The notes under the pieces are model-generated. The model had not been told where the DNA came from, made no database searches, and saw only the letters and a program-made list of their open reading frames with translations. From Rheinheimera pacifica (GTDB lineage Bacteria > Pseudomonadota > Gammaproteobacteria > Enterobacterales > Alteromonadaceae), in contig NZ_JANUEM010000001.1 in assembly GCF_024809855.1 (NCBI RefSeq), forward strand, positions 62,001-126,000: DNA of 64,000 nucleotides. Direction: 5' to 3'. Positions 1-10,028 of this stretch are shown one piece after another (the first letter of the stretch is position 1; each line of letters opens with the position of its first letter). The translations under genes were made by a program, and so were the position numbers.

Positions 1-501
1 CGCCGCATTTGTGAAGCGCCCACAGCCGAAGATAAAGAGTGGTTTCCGGATCTTGCAGGCAGTAACTGGCTGGAAACCCTGCACTTTGCTATGCAGAACT
101 TTAAAGATGAGAGCTTTATCAGCCAGTATCTGTCGCCTAAAGTGATCCGTGATTTTCACTTATTTGCCATTGTCGATGATGACGAAGAAGGCAGTTTAGA
201 AGTGGCTGCCATTCACAATGCCGAGGGTTATCAGCGCATACGGCAAATGTTATCGCAGCAATATAACCTGAGCCAGATAGAACCGAATATCCAGGTGCAT
301 AATGTCGACTTAAACGGCGACCGCTCACTAACACTACATTATGTACCACAAAACCGTATTCCTTTGGCAGGTAGTATGGAGCATGTACTTAAGCACCTAC
401 ACCGCTTATGGGGTTTTACCGTTTATCTGGAACAACAAAACGCTGATGGCAGTACAGAGTTACTGCACAGCTGCCCTGAACCTGCACTACTTGGCGGTTG
501 A
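1..501 (+). CDS. SpoVR family protein, C-terminal part (5' end outside window)
   Basis: Open frame from base 1 to the stop at 499-501; the true start lies upstream of the window. The visible part reads RRICEAPTAEDKEW and then WLETLHFAMQNFKDESF, NAEGYQRIR and LHRLWGFTVYLEQQN, which matches the conserved C-terminal half of SpoVR/YcgB proteins. The molecular function of this family is not established in proteobacteria; it often travels with the YeaG-type PrkA kinase and YeaH, which would lie outside this window. It converges on the diguanylate cyclase gene and the two coding ends overlap by 15 bp. Family assignment is confident; function is not. Confidence 0.9.
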   Translation, partial: RRICEAPTAEDKEWFPDLAGSNWLETLHFAMQNFKDESFISQYLSPKVIRDFHLFAIVDDDEEGSLEVAAIHNAEGYQRIRQMLSQQYNLSQIEPNIQVHNVDLNGDRSLTLHYVPQNRIPLAGSMEHVLKHLHRLWGFTVYLEQQNADGSTELLHSCPEPALLGG

Positions 502-1470
502 GTATTCGTCTAACGGGCTGTAGCAGGTAACTCTGTTGCGCCCGCCGGCTTTAGAGCGGTACAAAGCTTTATCTGCCGCCTCCAGCCATTGGCGGTAGTT
601 TGCCATGTTTTTATTGTGTTCAGCCAGGCCGATGCTAAGCGTTACCTTTAATATCTGGCTGTTGTATTTAATCGACAGTTGCTCAACTGATTTACGCAGC
701 CTTTCAGCCAGGTGAGCTGCCTGCTCCAGATTGGTTTCCACTAATAAAATGGCATATTCTTCACCGCCGTAACGGCCGGCAATATCAGTAGCTCTGAGGG
801 TTTTGCGCACTGCATCTGCAATTTGCTGGATCACTGCATCGCCGGCAGAATGACCGTAAGTATCGTTAACACGTTTAAAGTGATCAATGTCGCACATCAG
901 CAGAGTGCTTTGGTGCGGGTAACGCTGCAAACGCTTATATTCCTGGTCCAGGCTTTCTTCCCAATGACCGCGGTTAAATAGCTGGGTAAGGAAATCGGTT
1001 TTTGACAGTTGCTGTAAACGGCCGTTCATCGACTCTAACTCTATACGGCTTACAGCCACATCAGTGACATCATAAATGATAAAACACAGGTGGGTTACCT
1101 GGCCGCGCGCGTCTGATAGCGGAAAAATAGTACAGTTCTGATACATATATTCAGCACTACCGGTAATAGGCCGGTAATTACGGAATTTAAAAATATAAGG
1201 CCGTTGCTCCCAAATTGTAAAAGCCCGGTTTTTCAACAGGATAACCGGATCACATTTACGCCGTAACCAGTCCTCATCAATTTCAGAGAATAAGTCAAAC
1301 AGGTAACTGTCACGCACCTGGCGTGGCGTTAAGCCACTATGATTTTCCATAAAACCATTCCACACCTGAATACGATAGTCGCAATTTAACACGACAAGCC
1401 CGACATCAACGGTCTGGAACATATCCATCAGCCAATGGATCTCAGATACCTCAATCGCTGTTTCTGACAT
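487..1470 (-). CDS. PAS-GGDEF diguanylate cyclase
   Basis: Predicted cytoplasmic enzyme making c-di-GMP from two GTP. Roughly residues 10-120 form a PAS-like sensor (VGLVVLNCDYRIQVWNGFM), followed by a short coiled linker and a GGDEF domain from about residue 160. The signature reads GGEEY rather than GGDEF/GGEEF, so the last position is Tyr. An inhibitory I-site RATD lies five residues upstream, so product inhibition is likely. ATG at 1470 is preferred over the upstream GTG at 1473 because GGAGGAG sits 6 nt before it. The stop of the upstream response-regulator gene is adjacent (TAGTGATG), so the two are a translationally coupled pair. No transmembrane segment is seen. Confidence 0.9.
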   Translation of the reverse strand: MSETAIEVSEIHWLMDMFQTVDVGLVVLNCDYRIQVWNGFMENHSGLTPRQVRDSYLFDLFSEIDEDWLRRKCDPVILLKNRAFTIWEQRPYIFKFRNYRPITGSAEYMYQNCTIFPLSDARGQVTHLCFIIYDVTDVAVSRIELESMNGRLQQLSKTDFLTQLFNRGHWEESLDQEYKRLQRYPHQSTLLMCDIDHFKRVNDTYGHSAGDAVIQQIADAVRKTLRATDIAGRYGGEEYAILLVETNLEQAAHLAERLRKSVEQLSIKYNSQILKVTLSIGLAEHNKNMANYRQWLEAADKALYRSKAGGRNRVTCYSPLDEYSTAK

Positions 1471-1472
1471 CA

Positions 1473-2489
1473 CTACTCCTCCAGCAAGAAAGCAACTTTA
1501 TAATTCAGGGTTTTCAGGCTGTCCTCCGTAAAAAGTAATAATAAATCGCAATTGATATTATAGTTTTCAATACCATAACTTACTTCTATTGCCAACGTTT
1601 TACGCCAGCGCTTGGCATTGGCTCTGATCAACTCGCTAACCGGTGCATGCTGCCCCAGCACTACCGGATGCCCCTGGCTGAAACTCATATCAATTTGTTC
1701 TGCTAATCCTTTAAGTACGGCGCCGATCAGTATGTTGGCAATATCCATCAGCAATTCCAGCTCAACTTTTACTGTCAGCGCACCTTGGTAATTCATTAGC
1801 CGGGCAATATCTTTAAAGCTGGAGTCATTCAGTATCAGCAGTGCCTCACCCGATACACCACCACCGATAAAGCCCTGGCACACAGCTGACGTAGAAGACT
1901 CCTGCTCTACTGATGCCAGCGCCATATGCAGTTCACTGACTTCGATTAGATTCACATTCGGGATAGGTAGTTTTACAAATACATTTAACAACCGTGCCAG
2001 CAAATTACCGGCTTGCCCCATTGCCACGTTGGTCAGCTCTTGCAATACATCACGCATTTCCGCACCAAGCTCTGCAGTAACCGGGCCCGCTTTTTTATTG
2101 CTGCCGGTTTCTGCAGGTACTGTATGAGCAATAGCATGTTGCTGCATAAGCTGCCGGATCTTCCCGGCGTCTACCGGCTTGCGGATAAAATCGAGAGCGC
2201 CCAGGCTTTTTACCCGCTCAAAGGCTTCAGGCTGCACATCGCCGGACACCACAACAACCCTGACATTCAGCTGGCGTTTTTTCAGTTCAGCCAACACTTC
2301 GTAGCCATCCATCACCGGCATGTTTAAATCAAGGAAAAACCAGTCAATATTGTGCTGCAGCAAGGCGTCCAGCGCTTCAGCGCCATGGCCGGCAAAAAAT
2401 AAGTTCGCTTGCCACTCTTGTGGTAGTATTCTGGCTAATTGTTTACGGGCCAGATTAGAATCGTCACAAATTAATACCGCAGTGGTCAT
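1473..2489 (-). CDS. Response regulator with C-terminal CheC/CheX-like domain
   Basis: 338 aa from ATG 2489, chosen over an ATG nine codons upstream because AGTGAGAAG precedes it and the REC fold begins there. Residues 1-125 are a receiver domain: acidic pocket D9-D10, phospho-acceptor D54 in FFLDLNMPVMDG, conserved K in FIRKPVDAG. Residues about 136-338 resemble the CheC/CheX/FliY phosphatase fold (ELTNVAMGQAGNLLARLL; ELLMDIANILIGAVLKGL). The protein may therefore dephosphorylate a response regulator or be an output adaptor. It is followed directly by the PAS-GGDEF cyclase gene, which suggests it tunes that enzyme. The partner histidine kinase is not in the window. Confidence 0.85.
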   Translation of the reverse strand: MTTAVLICDDSNLARKQLARILPQEWQANLFFAGHGAEALDALLQHNIDWFFLDLNMPVMDGYEVLAELKKRQLNVRVVVVSGDVQPEAFERVKSLGALDFIRKPVDAGKIRQLMQQHAIAHTVPAETGSNKKAGPVTAELGAEMRDVLQELTNVAMGQAGNLLARLLNVFVKLPIPNVNLIEVSELHMALASVEQESSTSAVCQGFIGGGVSGEALLILNDSSFKDIARLMNYQGALTVKVELELLMDIANILIGAVLKGLAEQIDMSFSQGHPVVLGQHAPVSELIRANAKRWRKTLAIEVSYGIENYNINCDLLLLFTEDSLKTLNYKVAFLLEE

Positions 2490-2617
2490 CGGCTTCTCAC
2501 TTCGTACAGGCTTCATTTCAGTCTAGACTGAAATACTCGGTTCGTGCATCAGGCACGGAAATATGTTGTGTGCCAGCTGATTACTATTACGCCAACTATA
2601 TTAACAGGAGCTATATC

Positions 2618-3238
2618 ATGTCTGCATTATCTTTTACCAGCCGTAAATTAGTCATAGCAGGCTGCTTACTCAGTTTAAGCACTCTGGCTGGTGCGGTAGA
2701 TCTGCAGGAAAGGCTGCCCGAACGCCTGAGTAAAGTTAAAGCGGGAGAGCAACAAATTGTCTTGCTGGGTAAAAAAGCTGAAGTAGGAAAAAAAGCCCCG
2801 GCCTTTAAAGTCGTTGACGCTGGTTTTAAGCAAACAGAGCTGAAAGATTTTAAAGGCAAAACTGTGCTGATAAGTGTAGTACCCAGTGTAGATACCGGCA
2901 TTTGTTCACTGCAAACTAAACGCTTTAATACAGAGGTAGCTAAACTACCTGAAGATGTAGTGCTGCTGACTATTAGCACCGACCTGCCCTTCGCGCAAAA
3001 ACGCTATTGCCAGCAAGAGCAAATTGACAAACTGGTAGTACTGTCTGATGCCGTATGGCGTGATTTTGGCAGTAACTATGGTTTGTTGATTAAAGATATG
3101 GGCTTGTTGACACGTACCGTACTTATTATCGACAACGAAGGCAAGCTGGTATACCAGCAAATGGTAGATGAGCTGGCAAAAGAACCTGACTATGACGCTG
3201 CGCTAAATGCGCTGCAGCAGATAATCAGCAAAAGCTGA
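2618..3238 (+). CDS. tpx: Thiol peroxidase Tpx with signal peptide
   Basis: Atypical 2-Cys peroxiredoxin that reduces hydroperoxides. The peroxidatic Cys is C96 (VDTGICSLQ) and the resolving Cys is C131 (FAQKRYC). Start ATG 2618 has AGGAG 7 nt upstream; a longer frame from 2570 lacks a better site. Residues 1-26 (SRKLVIAGCLLSLSTLAGA) look like a Sec signal peptide, so the enzyme is probably periplasmic, and at 206 aa it is longer than the usual ~168 aa. It stands alone, divergent from the response-regulator pair. A GC-rich hairpin follows at 3249-3275 but has no T-tract. The export prediction is by eye. Confidence 0.92.
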   Translation: MSALSFTSRKLVIAGCLLSLSTLAGAVDLQERLPERLSKVKAGEQQIVLLGKKAEVGKKAPAFKVVDAGFKQTELKDFKGKTVLISVVPSVDTGICSLQTKRFNTEVAKLPEDVVLLTISTDLPFAQKRYCQQEQIDKLVVLSDAVWRDFGSNYGLLIKDMGLLTRTVLIIDNEGKLVYQQMVDELAKEPDYDAALNALQQIISKS

Positions 3239-3279
3239 CAAGGTACCCGGGCCGGTATTAAAAAATATCCGGCCCAAAA

Positions 3280-3305
3280 CTTGAAATTTTACTGACCGAC
3301 CTTAT
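3280..3305 (+). promoter_or_regulatory. Putative sigma-32 promoter of hsp20
   Basis: CTTGAA at 3280-3285, a 14-bp spacer, then CCTTAT at 3300-3305. This fits the RpoH consensus CTTGAAA-N13-15-CCCCATnT, with an imperfect -10. Transcription would begin near 3313, giving a leader of about 110 nt upstream of the small heat-shock gene. Confidence 0.55.
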
Positions 3306-3398
3306 TAACAGTGCAGGTGGCCGGATACGGCACCTGAAAGTGACCAGCCGCTGTGCTGGTTAAGTTAAATGCCCGTTCAACCGAAGGGCAACACAACA

Positions 3399-3421
3399 CC
3401 TGTTTGCTAATGAGGAATTGG
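3399..3421 (+). promoter_or_regulatory. ROSE-like RNA thermometer hairpin over the hsp20 ribosome site
   Basis: In the mRNA, UUGCU (3404-3408) faces AGGAA (3413-3417) across an AAUG tetraloop. This gives U-A, C-G, G.G, U-A, U-A pairs, and the helix continues through a U.U mismatch into G.U, U.G and C-G pairs. UUGCU pairing to AGGA with a G.G mismatch is the hallmark of ROSE thermometers in small heat-shock genes. The paired strand contains the Shine-Dalgarno of the gene starting at 3424. A weaker hairpin (GCCC 3371-3374 with GGGC 3386-3389) lies upstream. This is a prediction from pairing only. Confidence 0.6.
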
Positions 3422-3423
3422 TT

Positions 3424-3891
3424 ATGACAAATATTGATTTAACTCCGTTTTACCGCTCATTTATTGGTTTTGATCACCTGGCTAATTTAATGGATGCCGC
3501 TGCACGCAATGAAAAGCAGCCCGCTTACCCACCATACAATATCGAAGTAACCGGCGAGGATCAGTACCGTATTACCATGGCAGTTGCCGGCTTTGACGAG
3601 CAGGAGCTGAGCATTGAAACCGAACATAACACCTTGCTGGTTAAAGGCCAGAAAGCCGGTAAAGACGATGGTCGCCGTTTTGTGCATCAGGGTATAGCAG
3701 AGCGTAACTTTGAACGCAAATTCCAGTTATCAGACTATATCAAAGTTACCGGTGCCCATATGGCTAATGGTCTGTTGCATATAGAGCTGGTGCGTGAAGT
3801 ACCTGAAGCTTTAAAGCCACGTAAAATCAGCATTGGCAGTAGTACTGCACAAACGCCTACGCAATTATTAAATGCTGAAAAAGTTGCTTAA
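3424..3891 (+). CDS. ibpA: Small heat-shock protein Hsp20/IbpA
   Basis: 155-aa ATP-independent holdase of the alpha-crystallin family that binds unfolding proteins in the cytoplasm for DnaK/ClpB. N-terminus LTPFYRSFIGFDHLANLMD is IbpA-like; the alpha-crystallin domain spans about 37-130 (YNIEVTGEDQYRITMAVAGF to GLLHIELVREVPE). A C-terminal I-G-S-type tail (ISIGSS) replaces a clear IxI. ATG at 3424 is used; a TTG at 3418 is in frame but lies within the ribosome-site hairpin. A sigma-32-like promoter, a ROSE-like leader and a terminator frame this as a single-gene heat-shock unit. Confidence 0.93.
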   Translation: MTNIDLTPFYRSFIGFDHLANLMDAAARNEKQPAYPPYNIEVTGEDQYRITMAVAGFDEQELSIETEHNTLLVKGQKAGKDDGRRFVHQGIAERNFERKFQLSDYIKVTGAHMANGLLHIELVREVPEALKPRKISIGSSTAQTPTQLLNAEKVA

Positions 3892-3913
3892 CTGCAACCT
3901 TATTTAGGCCACA

Positions 3914-3941
3914 AAAAAGCCCTGAATAATCAGGGCTTTTT
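3914..3941. terminator. Bidirectional rho-independent terminator, hsp20/adk
   Basis: AAAAAGCCCTGA (3914-3925), loop ATAA, TCAGGGCTTTTT (3930-3941): a perfect 12-bp stem with A and T tracts on both sides. It lies between the convergent hsp20 and adk genes and can serve both. Confidence 0.92.
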
Positions 3942-3964
3942 GCTGTATGGCGGCGTTTGCTGTA

Positions 3965-4717
<753 letters not shown>

Positions 4718-4848
4718 CTATTTCATTGGCTTTTAGTCGTACAGCTGTGTAAAGACGGCTCTCTCTACGTTTTTTTTGCTCAAACTTCAGAAAATAGCAG
4801 TTTTTCTGCCAGATAAACCCCGCTTATATCGACTAAAGTTGTAATAGA

Positions 4849-6780
4849 TTAAACCCTGAACTGCGCCACCAGGCCTTTCAGTTGCTCAGCCAAACCGGCC
4901 AGTGACTCACTGGCTTGTGTAGACTGAGTAACATTATCAGCCGTTTGGTAAGCAACATCGCTTATGCGGTGTAAATTCTTATTCAGATCGCGAGATACGG
5001 TAGTTTGCTGTTCGGTTGCACTGGCAATTTGCTGGGCGGTGTCATTAATCAGTGATACCGCGCTACTGATACAGGTTAACGCTTCACCAGCCTTACCTGC
5101 CTGCTCGGCTGTTTTACGGGTTGCCAGCTCGCTTTTGTTAGTTGCCTGCACGGCGTTATCAGTGCCGCGTTGCAGTTTCTCAATCATTTGCTGTATTTCA
5201 GTGGTGGAGTCTTTGGTGCGGCAGGCCAGCGTACGCACTTCATCTGCTACCACAGCAAAGCCCCGGCCGGTGTCACCTGCCCGTGCCGCTTCAATAGCAG
5301 CATTTAATGCCAGCAGATTTGTTTGCTCAGCTATGCTTTCAATTACCTGCAAGATACTACCGATGCGGTCGCTGTCTTGTTTCAGGTGGTTAATAATATC
5401 AGCCGCCCGGCTTACTTCTTGCGATAACAACGACAAATCCTGCACTGTTTGGCTAACAACCTGTTGCCCCTGCTGCGTTTCTTTTTCTGCTGCATCAGCA
5501 GCTCCCGCAGCCTGCTGGGTATTGCGCGACACCTCCTCCAATGAGGCTGTCATCTGGTTCATTGCCACTGCTGAGCTGCTAATTTCGCTGTTCTGTAGTT
5601 CAATGCCTTGCTGGGTTTGTTCATTAATTTGCGATAGCTCGGTGGCGGCAGCCGCAACCTGATCAGAGTAATCACGAATTTGCAGCAACATAGTACGCAA
5701 ATTCTGCTGCATAAGGTGGATAGATGCCAGTAAGCTTGAGCTGTCGCCTGCTTTAAGCTCAACATCTGCGGTAAGATCGCCATTGGCAACCTTATGTACA
5801 ATATTAGCGGTGTAGCCTGGCTCGCCGCCCAAAGTACGGGTAATACTGCGCACCAGGCTGATACACACCACCACAGCGATAATCAGTACCACTGACGAAA
5901 TAAGCACCAGCGTCCAGAGCATTTCCTGAACCTCGCTGAGCGCTTCCTGCTCGCGGCTTTCTAAAACCAGGCCCCAGCCTAACATCGGGATGTAGCTGTA
6001 ACTGCCGATCACAGCGATTCCGGCCGCATTGTTGTATTGGCCAACATTACTTTGTTTTTGCCGTATCGCATCTGCCGCTGCCGTTTGCAGTGCCTGCTCA
6101 GTATCACGGATTGAAGCAGCAGGTGTAATGGCTTTGCCCTCACCGTCCAGCAGATAAACCTCGGTATAATCGTTACGGCTCAGTTCATTCACTTTGCTAA
6201 ACACAGTGCTTAGCTGCACCGCCCCGCGCATTACCGCAACAATCTCATTATTATGCCGCACAGGGATAGCAATAGTGCTGATACGGTTACCGGTAGCCCG
6301 CGATACTATCGGTTGCGAAAATGTATCTTGCCCGCTTATAGCCTGCTTAAACCAGTCACGGTCTGCCACATTAAAATCATTTGCCTCAGTACTGCTAAGT
6401 AGCCGGGCCTGGCCATTGGCAAAGCTTACGCCAGCCATGCCTCTGCCTGCAGCCGATACCAGAAAGATCGTATCATAATAGCCTTGTGCCTGGACCAACT
6501 GTAGCATCAGCGTGCTGACATCGCTTAATTGCAATTGCTGGCTTTGTGGCAGTTTAGCCAGGTAACGCATTTCGTCCTGACGTACCAGCAGCCAATCGGT
6601 AAATGCCTCAGCGTTAAGTTCGCTGGTAGTTTGTAAGCTATTGACCACGGCACGGGTTTGCGAATTACGGTATTCAACAAATACCAGGCTGGTTAGTACC
6701 AGAATAGACACAAGCAGCAAGCTGACCATAATAACAGTAAGCCGACTGCCAAAACCCATATTACGCCAGAAATCAAACAT
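4849..6780 (-). CDS. Methyl-accepting chemotaxis protein (dCache-HAMP-signalling)
   Basis: 643-aa transmembrane chemoreceptor. TM1 is about residues 14-34 and TM2 about 288-310; the periplasmic part between them fits a dCache_1 double-PAS sensor of small molecules. HAMP follows TM2, then a coiled-coil signalling domain with the conserved hairpin tip [20 protein letters not shown] (about 485-505) that contacts CheA/CheW. No CheR-binding pentapeptide is seen at the C-terminus (LVAQFRV). ATG 6780 has AAGGAG upstream. The ligand cannot be told from sequence. Just after the tip the sequence reads [10 protein letters not shown], where a Gln or Gly is more usual than Cys. Confidence 0.93.
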   Translation of the reverse strand: MFDFWRNMGFGSRLTVIMVSLLLVSILVLTSLVFVEYRNSQTRAVVNSLQTTSELNAEAFTDWLLVRQDEMRYLAKLPQSQQLQLSDVSTLMLQLVQAQGYYDTIFLVSAAGRGMAGVSFANGQARLLSSTEANDFNVADRDWFKQAISGQDTFSQPIVSRATGNRISTIAIPVRHNNEIVAVMRGAVQLSTVFSKVNELSRNDYTEVYLLDGEGKAITPAASIRDTEQALQTAAADAIRQKQSNVGQYNNAAGIAVIGSYSYIPMLGWGLVLESREQEALSEVQEMLWTLVLISSVVLIIAVVVCISLVRSITRTLGGEPGYTANIVHKVANGDLTADVELKAGDSSSLLASIHLMQQNLRTMLLQIRDYSDQVAAAATELSQINEQTQQGIELQNSEISSSAVAMNQMTASLEEVSRNTQQAAGAADAAEKETQQGQQVVSQTVQDLSLLSQEVSRAADIINHLKQDSDRIGSILQVIESIAEQTNLLALNAAIEAARAGDTGRGFAVVADEVRTLACRTKDSTTEIQQMIEKLQRGTDNAVQATNKSELATRKTAEQAGKAGEALTCISSAVSLINDTAQQIASATEQQTTVSRDLNKNLHRISDVAYQTADNVTQSTQASESLAGLAEQLKGLVAQFRV

Positions 6781-6881
6781 ATACTGCTCCTTGCTAACTT
6801 ACCGGTAAGCTGTTGAAAGTATAGAAGCAGATTAAAATATAGATAGGATAAAGGCTGAAGAAACTATGTTTGCTGATAAGA

Positions 6882-6913
6882 CCTTTGCCGCAGCTATGCG
6901 GCTGCAGCAAAGG
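6882..6913 (-). other. Strong hairpin 3' of htpG without T-tract
   Basis: A 12-bp stem with one mismatch (CCTTTGC and GCAGC arms facing GCTGC and GCAAAGG) lies 9 nt beyond the htpG stop. There is no T-run, so it is not a canonical intrinsic terminator; it may protect the 3' end of the mRNA. Confidence 0.45.
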
Positions 6914-6921
6914 TGATACGG

Positions 6922-8856
6922 TTACTTCGCTAAAGACAATAACAGGCTGTTAAGCCTGGCAACAAAGGATGCAGGATCTTTTAAATTACCGCGCTCAGCC
7001 AGCAACGCCTGATCCAGTAACACTTCAGCCCATTGTTTAAAACGGTCTTCATCTTGCTCATCAGCAATACGCTTAACCAGCTGGTGCTCCGGGTTAAGCT
7101 CAAAAATCGGCTTCACATCCGGCACTTTCTGACCAACTGACTCCATTAACTTGATCATCTGCGTGCTCATGTCAAACTCGTCAGTTACCACGCAGGCTGG
7201 GCTTTGTGTTAAACGATGGCTGACTTTTACATCTTTAACCTGCTCACCCAGTGCCGTCTTAAAGCGGCTCAGCACATCAGCAAAAGCTTTTTCGGTTTCT
7301 TGCTGTGCCTGTTTGGTTTGCTCATCATCCAGCTTGGATAAATCCAGGCCACCTTTGGCAACTGAGCGTAGTTTCTTACCATCAAACTCTGTCAGGTGCT
7401 GTACCAGCCACTCGTCGATACGATCGGATAGCAGTAATACTTCCAGGCCTTTTTGGCGTAATACTTCTAAGTGCGGGCTGTGCTTAGCAGCAGCAAAGCT
7501 GTCGGCGACGATATAATAAATCTCATCCTGACCTTCTTTCATACGGCTGACATAATCCGCCAGCGCCACATTTTGCTCACTGCCTTCATTATGGGTAGAG
7601 GCAAAACGCAGCAGAGCAGCAATTTGCTCTTTGTTAGCCATATCTTCGGCCGGGCCTTCTTTTAACACCTGACCAAACTCAGCCCAGAATGCCTGATATT
7701 GCTCAGCATCTTTGCTTAGTTTTTCCAGCATCTTCAATGCCCTGCTGCTGCAGCCTTTACGTAGTGCCTGGGTTACTTTGGTGTCTTGCAGAATTTCACG
7801 TGATACGTTCAGTGGTAAGTCACTTGAATCCAGTACACCTTTGATAAAGCGCAGATAACTTGGCATAAACTGCTCAGCGTCATCCATAATAAACACGCGC
7901 TGTACATACAGTTTCAGGCCGTGTTGTGCATCGCGGTTCCACATATCAAACGGCGCTTTTTTCGGCACATATAACAGGCTGGTGTAATTATTATTACCTT
8001 CAACCTTATTGTGGCTCCAGCTTAACGGCTCGTTCCAGTCGTGCGAAATATGCTTGTAAAACTCCTGGTACTCTTCGTCTTTAATATCGGATTTATCACG
8101 CGTCCACAAAGCAGTAGCTTTGTTGACAGCCTGCCAGTGGCCTGGCACTGCAGCAATTTTCTCGCCTTCAGCACCATCACGTTCTGGTTGTTCTTCCTGC
8201 CATAATTCAACCGGAATGCTAATATGGTCAGAATATTTGGTAACGATACTCTCAACTTTCCAGCGACTTAAAAACTCATCTTCGCCTTCACGCAGGTGCA
8301 GCACAATATCAGTACCGCGCGTTTCTTTACTGATCGGCGTAATACTGTAATCACCCTCGCCAGCTGATTCCCATTCAATGGCTTCAGTGGCGGCAGCACC
8401 GGCTTTACGGGTACGCACAGTAACTTTATCCGCTACTATAAACGCAGAATAAAAGCCCACACCAAATTGGCCGATTAGCTTGGAGTCTTTACCCTGATCG
8501 CCGGATAATTGTGAGAAAAATTCTTTGGTACCGGATTTGGCAATAGTACCCAGGTGGCTTATTACTTCATCCTGGGTCATACCTATACCATTATCACTAA
8601 CAGTTAAGGTACGGGCTTTTTCGTCTAAGCTGATGCGAACACGTAGCTCGCCATCATCACCGTACAGGCTGCCATCTGACAATGCCAGAAAACGCAGTTT
8701 ATCGGCTGCGTCAGAGGCGTTTGACACCAGCTCACGCAGAAAAATTTCCTTATTGGAATACAGTGAATGGATCATCAGCTGTAATAGCTGTTTCACTTCT
8801 GCCTGAAAGCCGTGGGTTTGCTTTTGGCCGGTTGAAGTGGCTGTAGTATCACTCAT
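6922..8856 (-). CDS. htpG: Molecular chaperone HtpG (Hsp90)
   Basis: 644-aa cytosolic dimeric ATPase chaperone. The N-terminal GHKL ATP site is seen in [20 protein letters not shown] (E and N of the Bergerat fold), DNGIGM and [11 protein letters not shown]. The middle domain (about 230-500) and C-terminal dimerisation domain are complete, and length matches the family. ATG 8856 has GAGGAT upstream. It is preceded by a sigma-32-type promoter in the short gap after recR, so it can be transcribed alone on heat shock. Confidence 0.98.
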   Translation of the reverse strand: MSDTTATSTGQKQTHGFQAEVKQLLQLMIHSLYSNKEIFLRELVSNASDAADKLRFLALSDGSLYGDDGELRVRISLDEKARTLTVSDNGIGMTQDEVISHLGTIAKSGTKEFFSQLSGDQGKDSKLIGQFGVGFYSAFIVADKVTVRTRKAGAAATEAIEWESAGEGDYSITPISKETRGTDIVLHLREGEDEFLSRWKVESIVTKYSDHISIPVELWQEEQPERDGAEGEKIAAVPGHWQAVNKATALWTRDKSDIKDEEYQEFYKHISHDWNEPLSWSHNKVEGNNNYTSLLYVPKKAPFDMWNRDAQHGLKLYVQRVFIMDDAEQFMPSYLRFIKGVLDSSDLPLNVSREILQDTKVTQALRKGCSSRALKMLEKLSKDAEQYQAFWAEFGQVLKEGPAEDMANKEQIAALLRFASTHNEGSEQNVALADYVSRMKEGQDEIYYIVADSFAAAKHSPHLEVLRQKGLEVLLLSDRIDEWLVQHLTEFDGKKLRSVAKGGLDLSKLDDEQTKQAQQETEKAFADVLSRFKTALGEQVKDVKVSHRLTQSPACVVTDEFDMSTQMIKLMESVGQKVPDVKPIFELNPEHQLVKRIADEQDEDRFKQWAEVLLDQALLAERGNLKDPASFVARLNSLLLSLAK

Positions 8857-8929
8857 TGTGGTTATCCTCGAACATCACATTTTGACAGTTATAACGCAGG
8901 CTGCACCGGCAGCCAGACACTGACAACTA

Positions 8930-8957
8930 ATATGGGGAGAATTAACCGGATTTCAAG
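8930..8957 (-). promoter_or_regulatory. Sigma-32 heat-shock promoter of htpG
   Basis: On the minus strand CTTGAA (8952-8957), a 14-bp spacer, then CCCCATAT (8930-8937). This is close to the full RpoH consensus. Transcription would begin near 8923, leaving a leader of about 65 nt. Confidence 0.8.
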
Positions 8958-8972
8958 CAGGGTTATAGCAGA

Positions 8973-9575
8973 TTAAAATACTTTACGGCCGCTAAAAGCG
9001 TGTGACAGCGTAGTACCGTCGACAAACTCCAGCTCACCGCCCACCGGAATACCCTGGGCAATGCGTGACACGCTTACCTGATGTTTGTGACACAGCTCAG
9101 CGATATAAAACGCTGTGGCATCGCCTTCTACGGTGGGGTTTGTCGCCAGAATAAGCTCGGTAATACCTCCGGCAGCTAACAATGTGCTAAGTTTATCCAA
9201 TCCCAGATCCTGTGGCCCTATGCCATCCAAAGGTGATAAATAACCCTGCAACACAAAATAGCGGCCTTTAAACTGGCCGGTTTGCTCTATTGCCAGTTGG
9301 TCAGCCGCAGAACCGACAACACAGATAATACCATCCAGCGCACGGGCCGGATCAGTGCATATGTGGCATAGCGCTGTTTCACAAAACGTACGGCATTGCT
9401 GGCAATGCCCTACCTTTGTCATGGCGGCACTTAATGCAGTACCTAACTGTAAACCCGCTTCACGGTTGCGCTCCAGCAACGAAAATGCCATGCGCTGCGC
9501 AGATTTAGGCCCTACTCCGGGCAAAATGCGCAGTGCATCAATCAGCTGCTGTACCAGCGGGGTATAGCGGCTCAT
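8973..9575 (-). CDS. recR: Recombination mediator RecR
   Basis: 200 aa. With RecF/RecO it loads RecA on gapped DNA. The N-terminal helix-hairpin-helix ([17 protein letters not shown]), four-Cys zinc finger ([16 protein letters not shown]) and Toprim domain ([34 protein letters not shown]) are all intact, and length equals the family norm. Its ATG overlaps the ybaB stop by one base (TGATG), so it is translationally coupled to ybaB and belongs to the dnaX-ybaB-recR operon. Confidence 0.97.
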   Translation of the reverse strand: MSRYTPLVQQLIDALRILPGVGPKSAQRMAFSLLERNREAGLQLGTALSAAMTKVGHCQQCRTFCETALCHICTDPARALDGIICVVGSAADQLAIEQTGQFKGRYFVLQGYLSPLDGIGPQDLGLDKLSTLLAAGGITELILATNPTVEGDATAFYIAELCHKHQVSVSRIAQGIPVGGELEFVDGTTLSHAFSGRKVF

Positions 9576-9901
9576 CAGAATGGCATTTTCATGCCAGGCG
9601 GTAACTGCAGGCCACCGGTAACAGCAGCCATTTTTTCTTTACTGGTTTCCTCAACGCGGCGCACAGCATCGTTAATTGCTGCAGCAATTAAATCTTCCAG
9701 CATGTCTTTGTCATCCTGCATCAGGCTGTCATCAATACTGACACGGCGCACATTATGGTTGCCCAGCATGGTTACTTTAACCAGGCCAGCACCGGCTTCA
9801 CCGGTTACTTCCATTGCCGCAACTTCAGCCTGCATTTTCTGCATTTTTTCCTGCATGGCTTGCGCCTGCTTCATGATGTTGCCCATACCGCCTTTAAACA
9901 T
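9575..9901 (-). CDS. ybaB: YbaB/EbfC nucleoid-associated protein
   Basis: 108-aa DNA-binding dimer. [20 protein letters not shown] begins the typical Met/Gln-rich N-terminal helix; [19 protein letters not shown] and [20 protein letters not shown] are the conserved core. It sits between dnaX and recR as in most gammaproteobacteria. The family binds DNA and influences expression; a more exact role here cannot be read from sequence. Confidence 0.95.
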   Translation of the reverse strand: MFKGGMGNIMKQAQAMQEKMQKMQAEVAAMEVTGEAGAGLVKVTMLGNHNVRRVSIDDSLMQDDKDMLEDLIAAAINDAVRRVEETSKEKMAAVTGGLQLPPGMKMPF

Positions 9902-10028
9902 AATGTTGTACCTGCTGTAAAATTAAATTGAGTTAGCAGTGCATCAGGCACTGACCTTTACCGGCGACAAGATAATAACTTCGCCACCGAATTACAAGTT
10001 GTAAGCGCTTGGCGCCCTGGTTAAACCG

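Noticed and set aside
3249..3275. GGGCCGG/CCGGCCC hairpin after tpx as a terminator
   Set aside because: No T-tract follows on either strand, and it abuts the hsp20 promoter; left unannotated.
4964..5662. 232-codon plus-strand frame inside the chemoreceptor gene
   Set aside because: Ser/Cys-rich antisense of the coiled-coil coding region with no ribosome site or family match.
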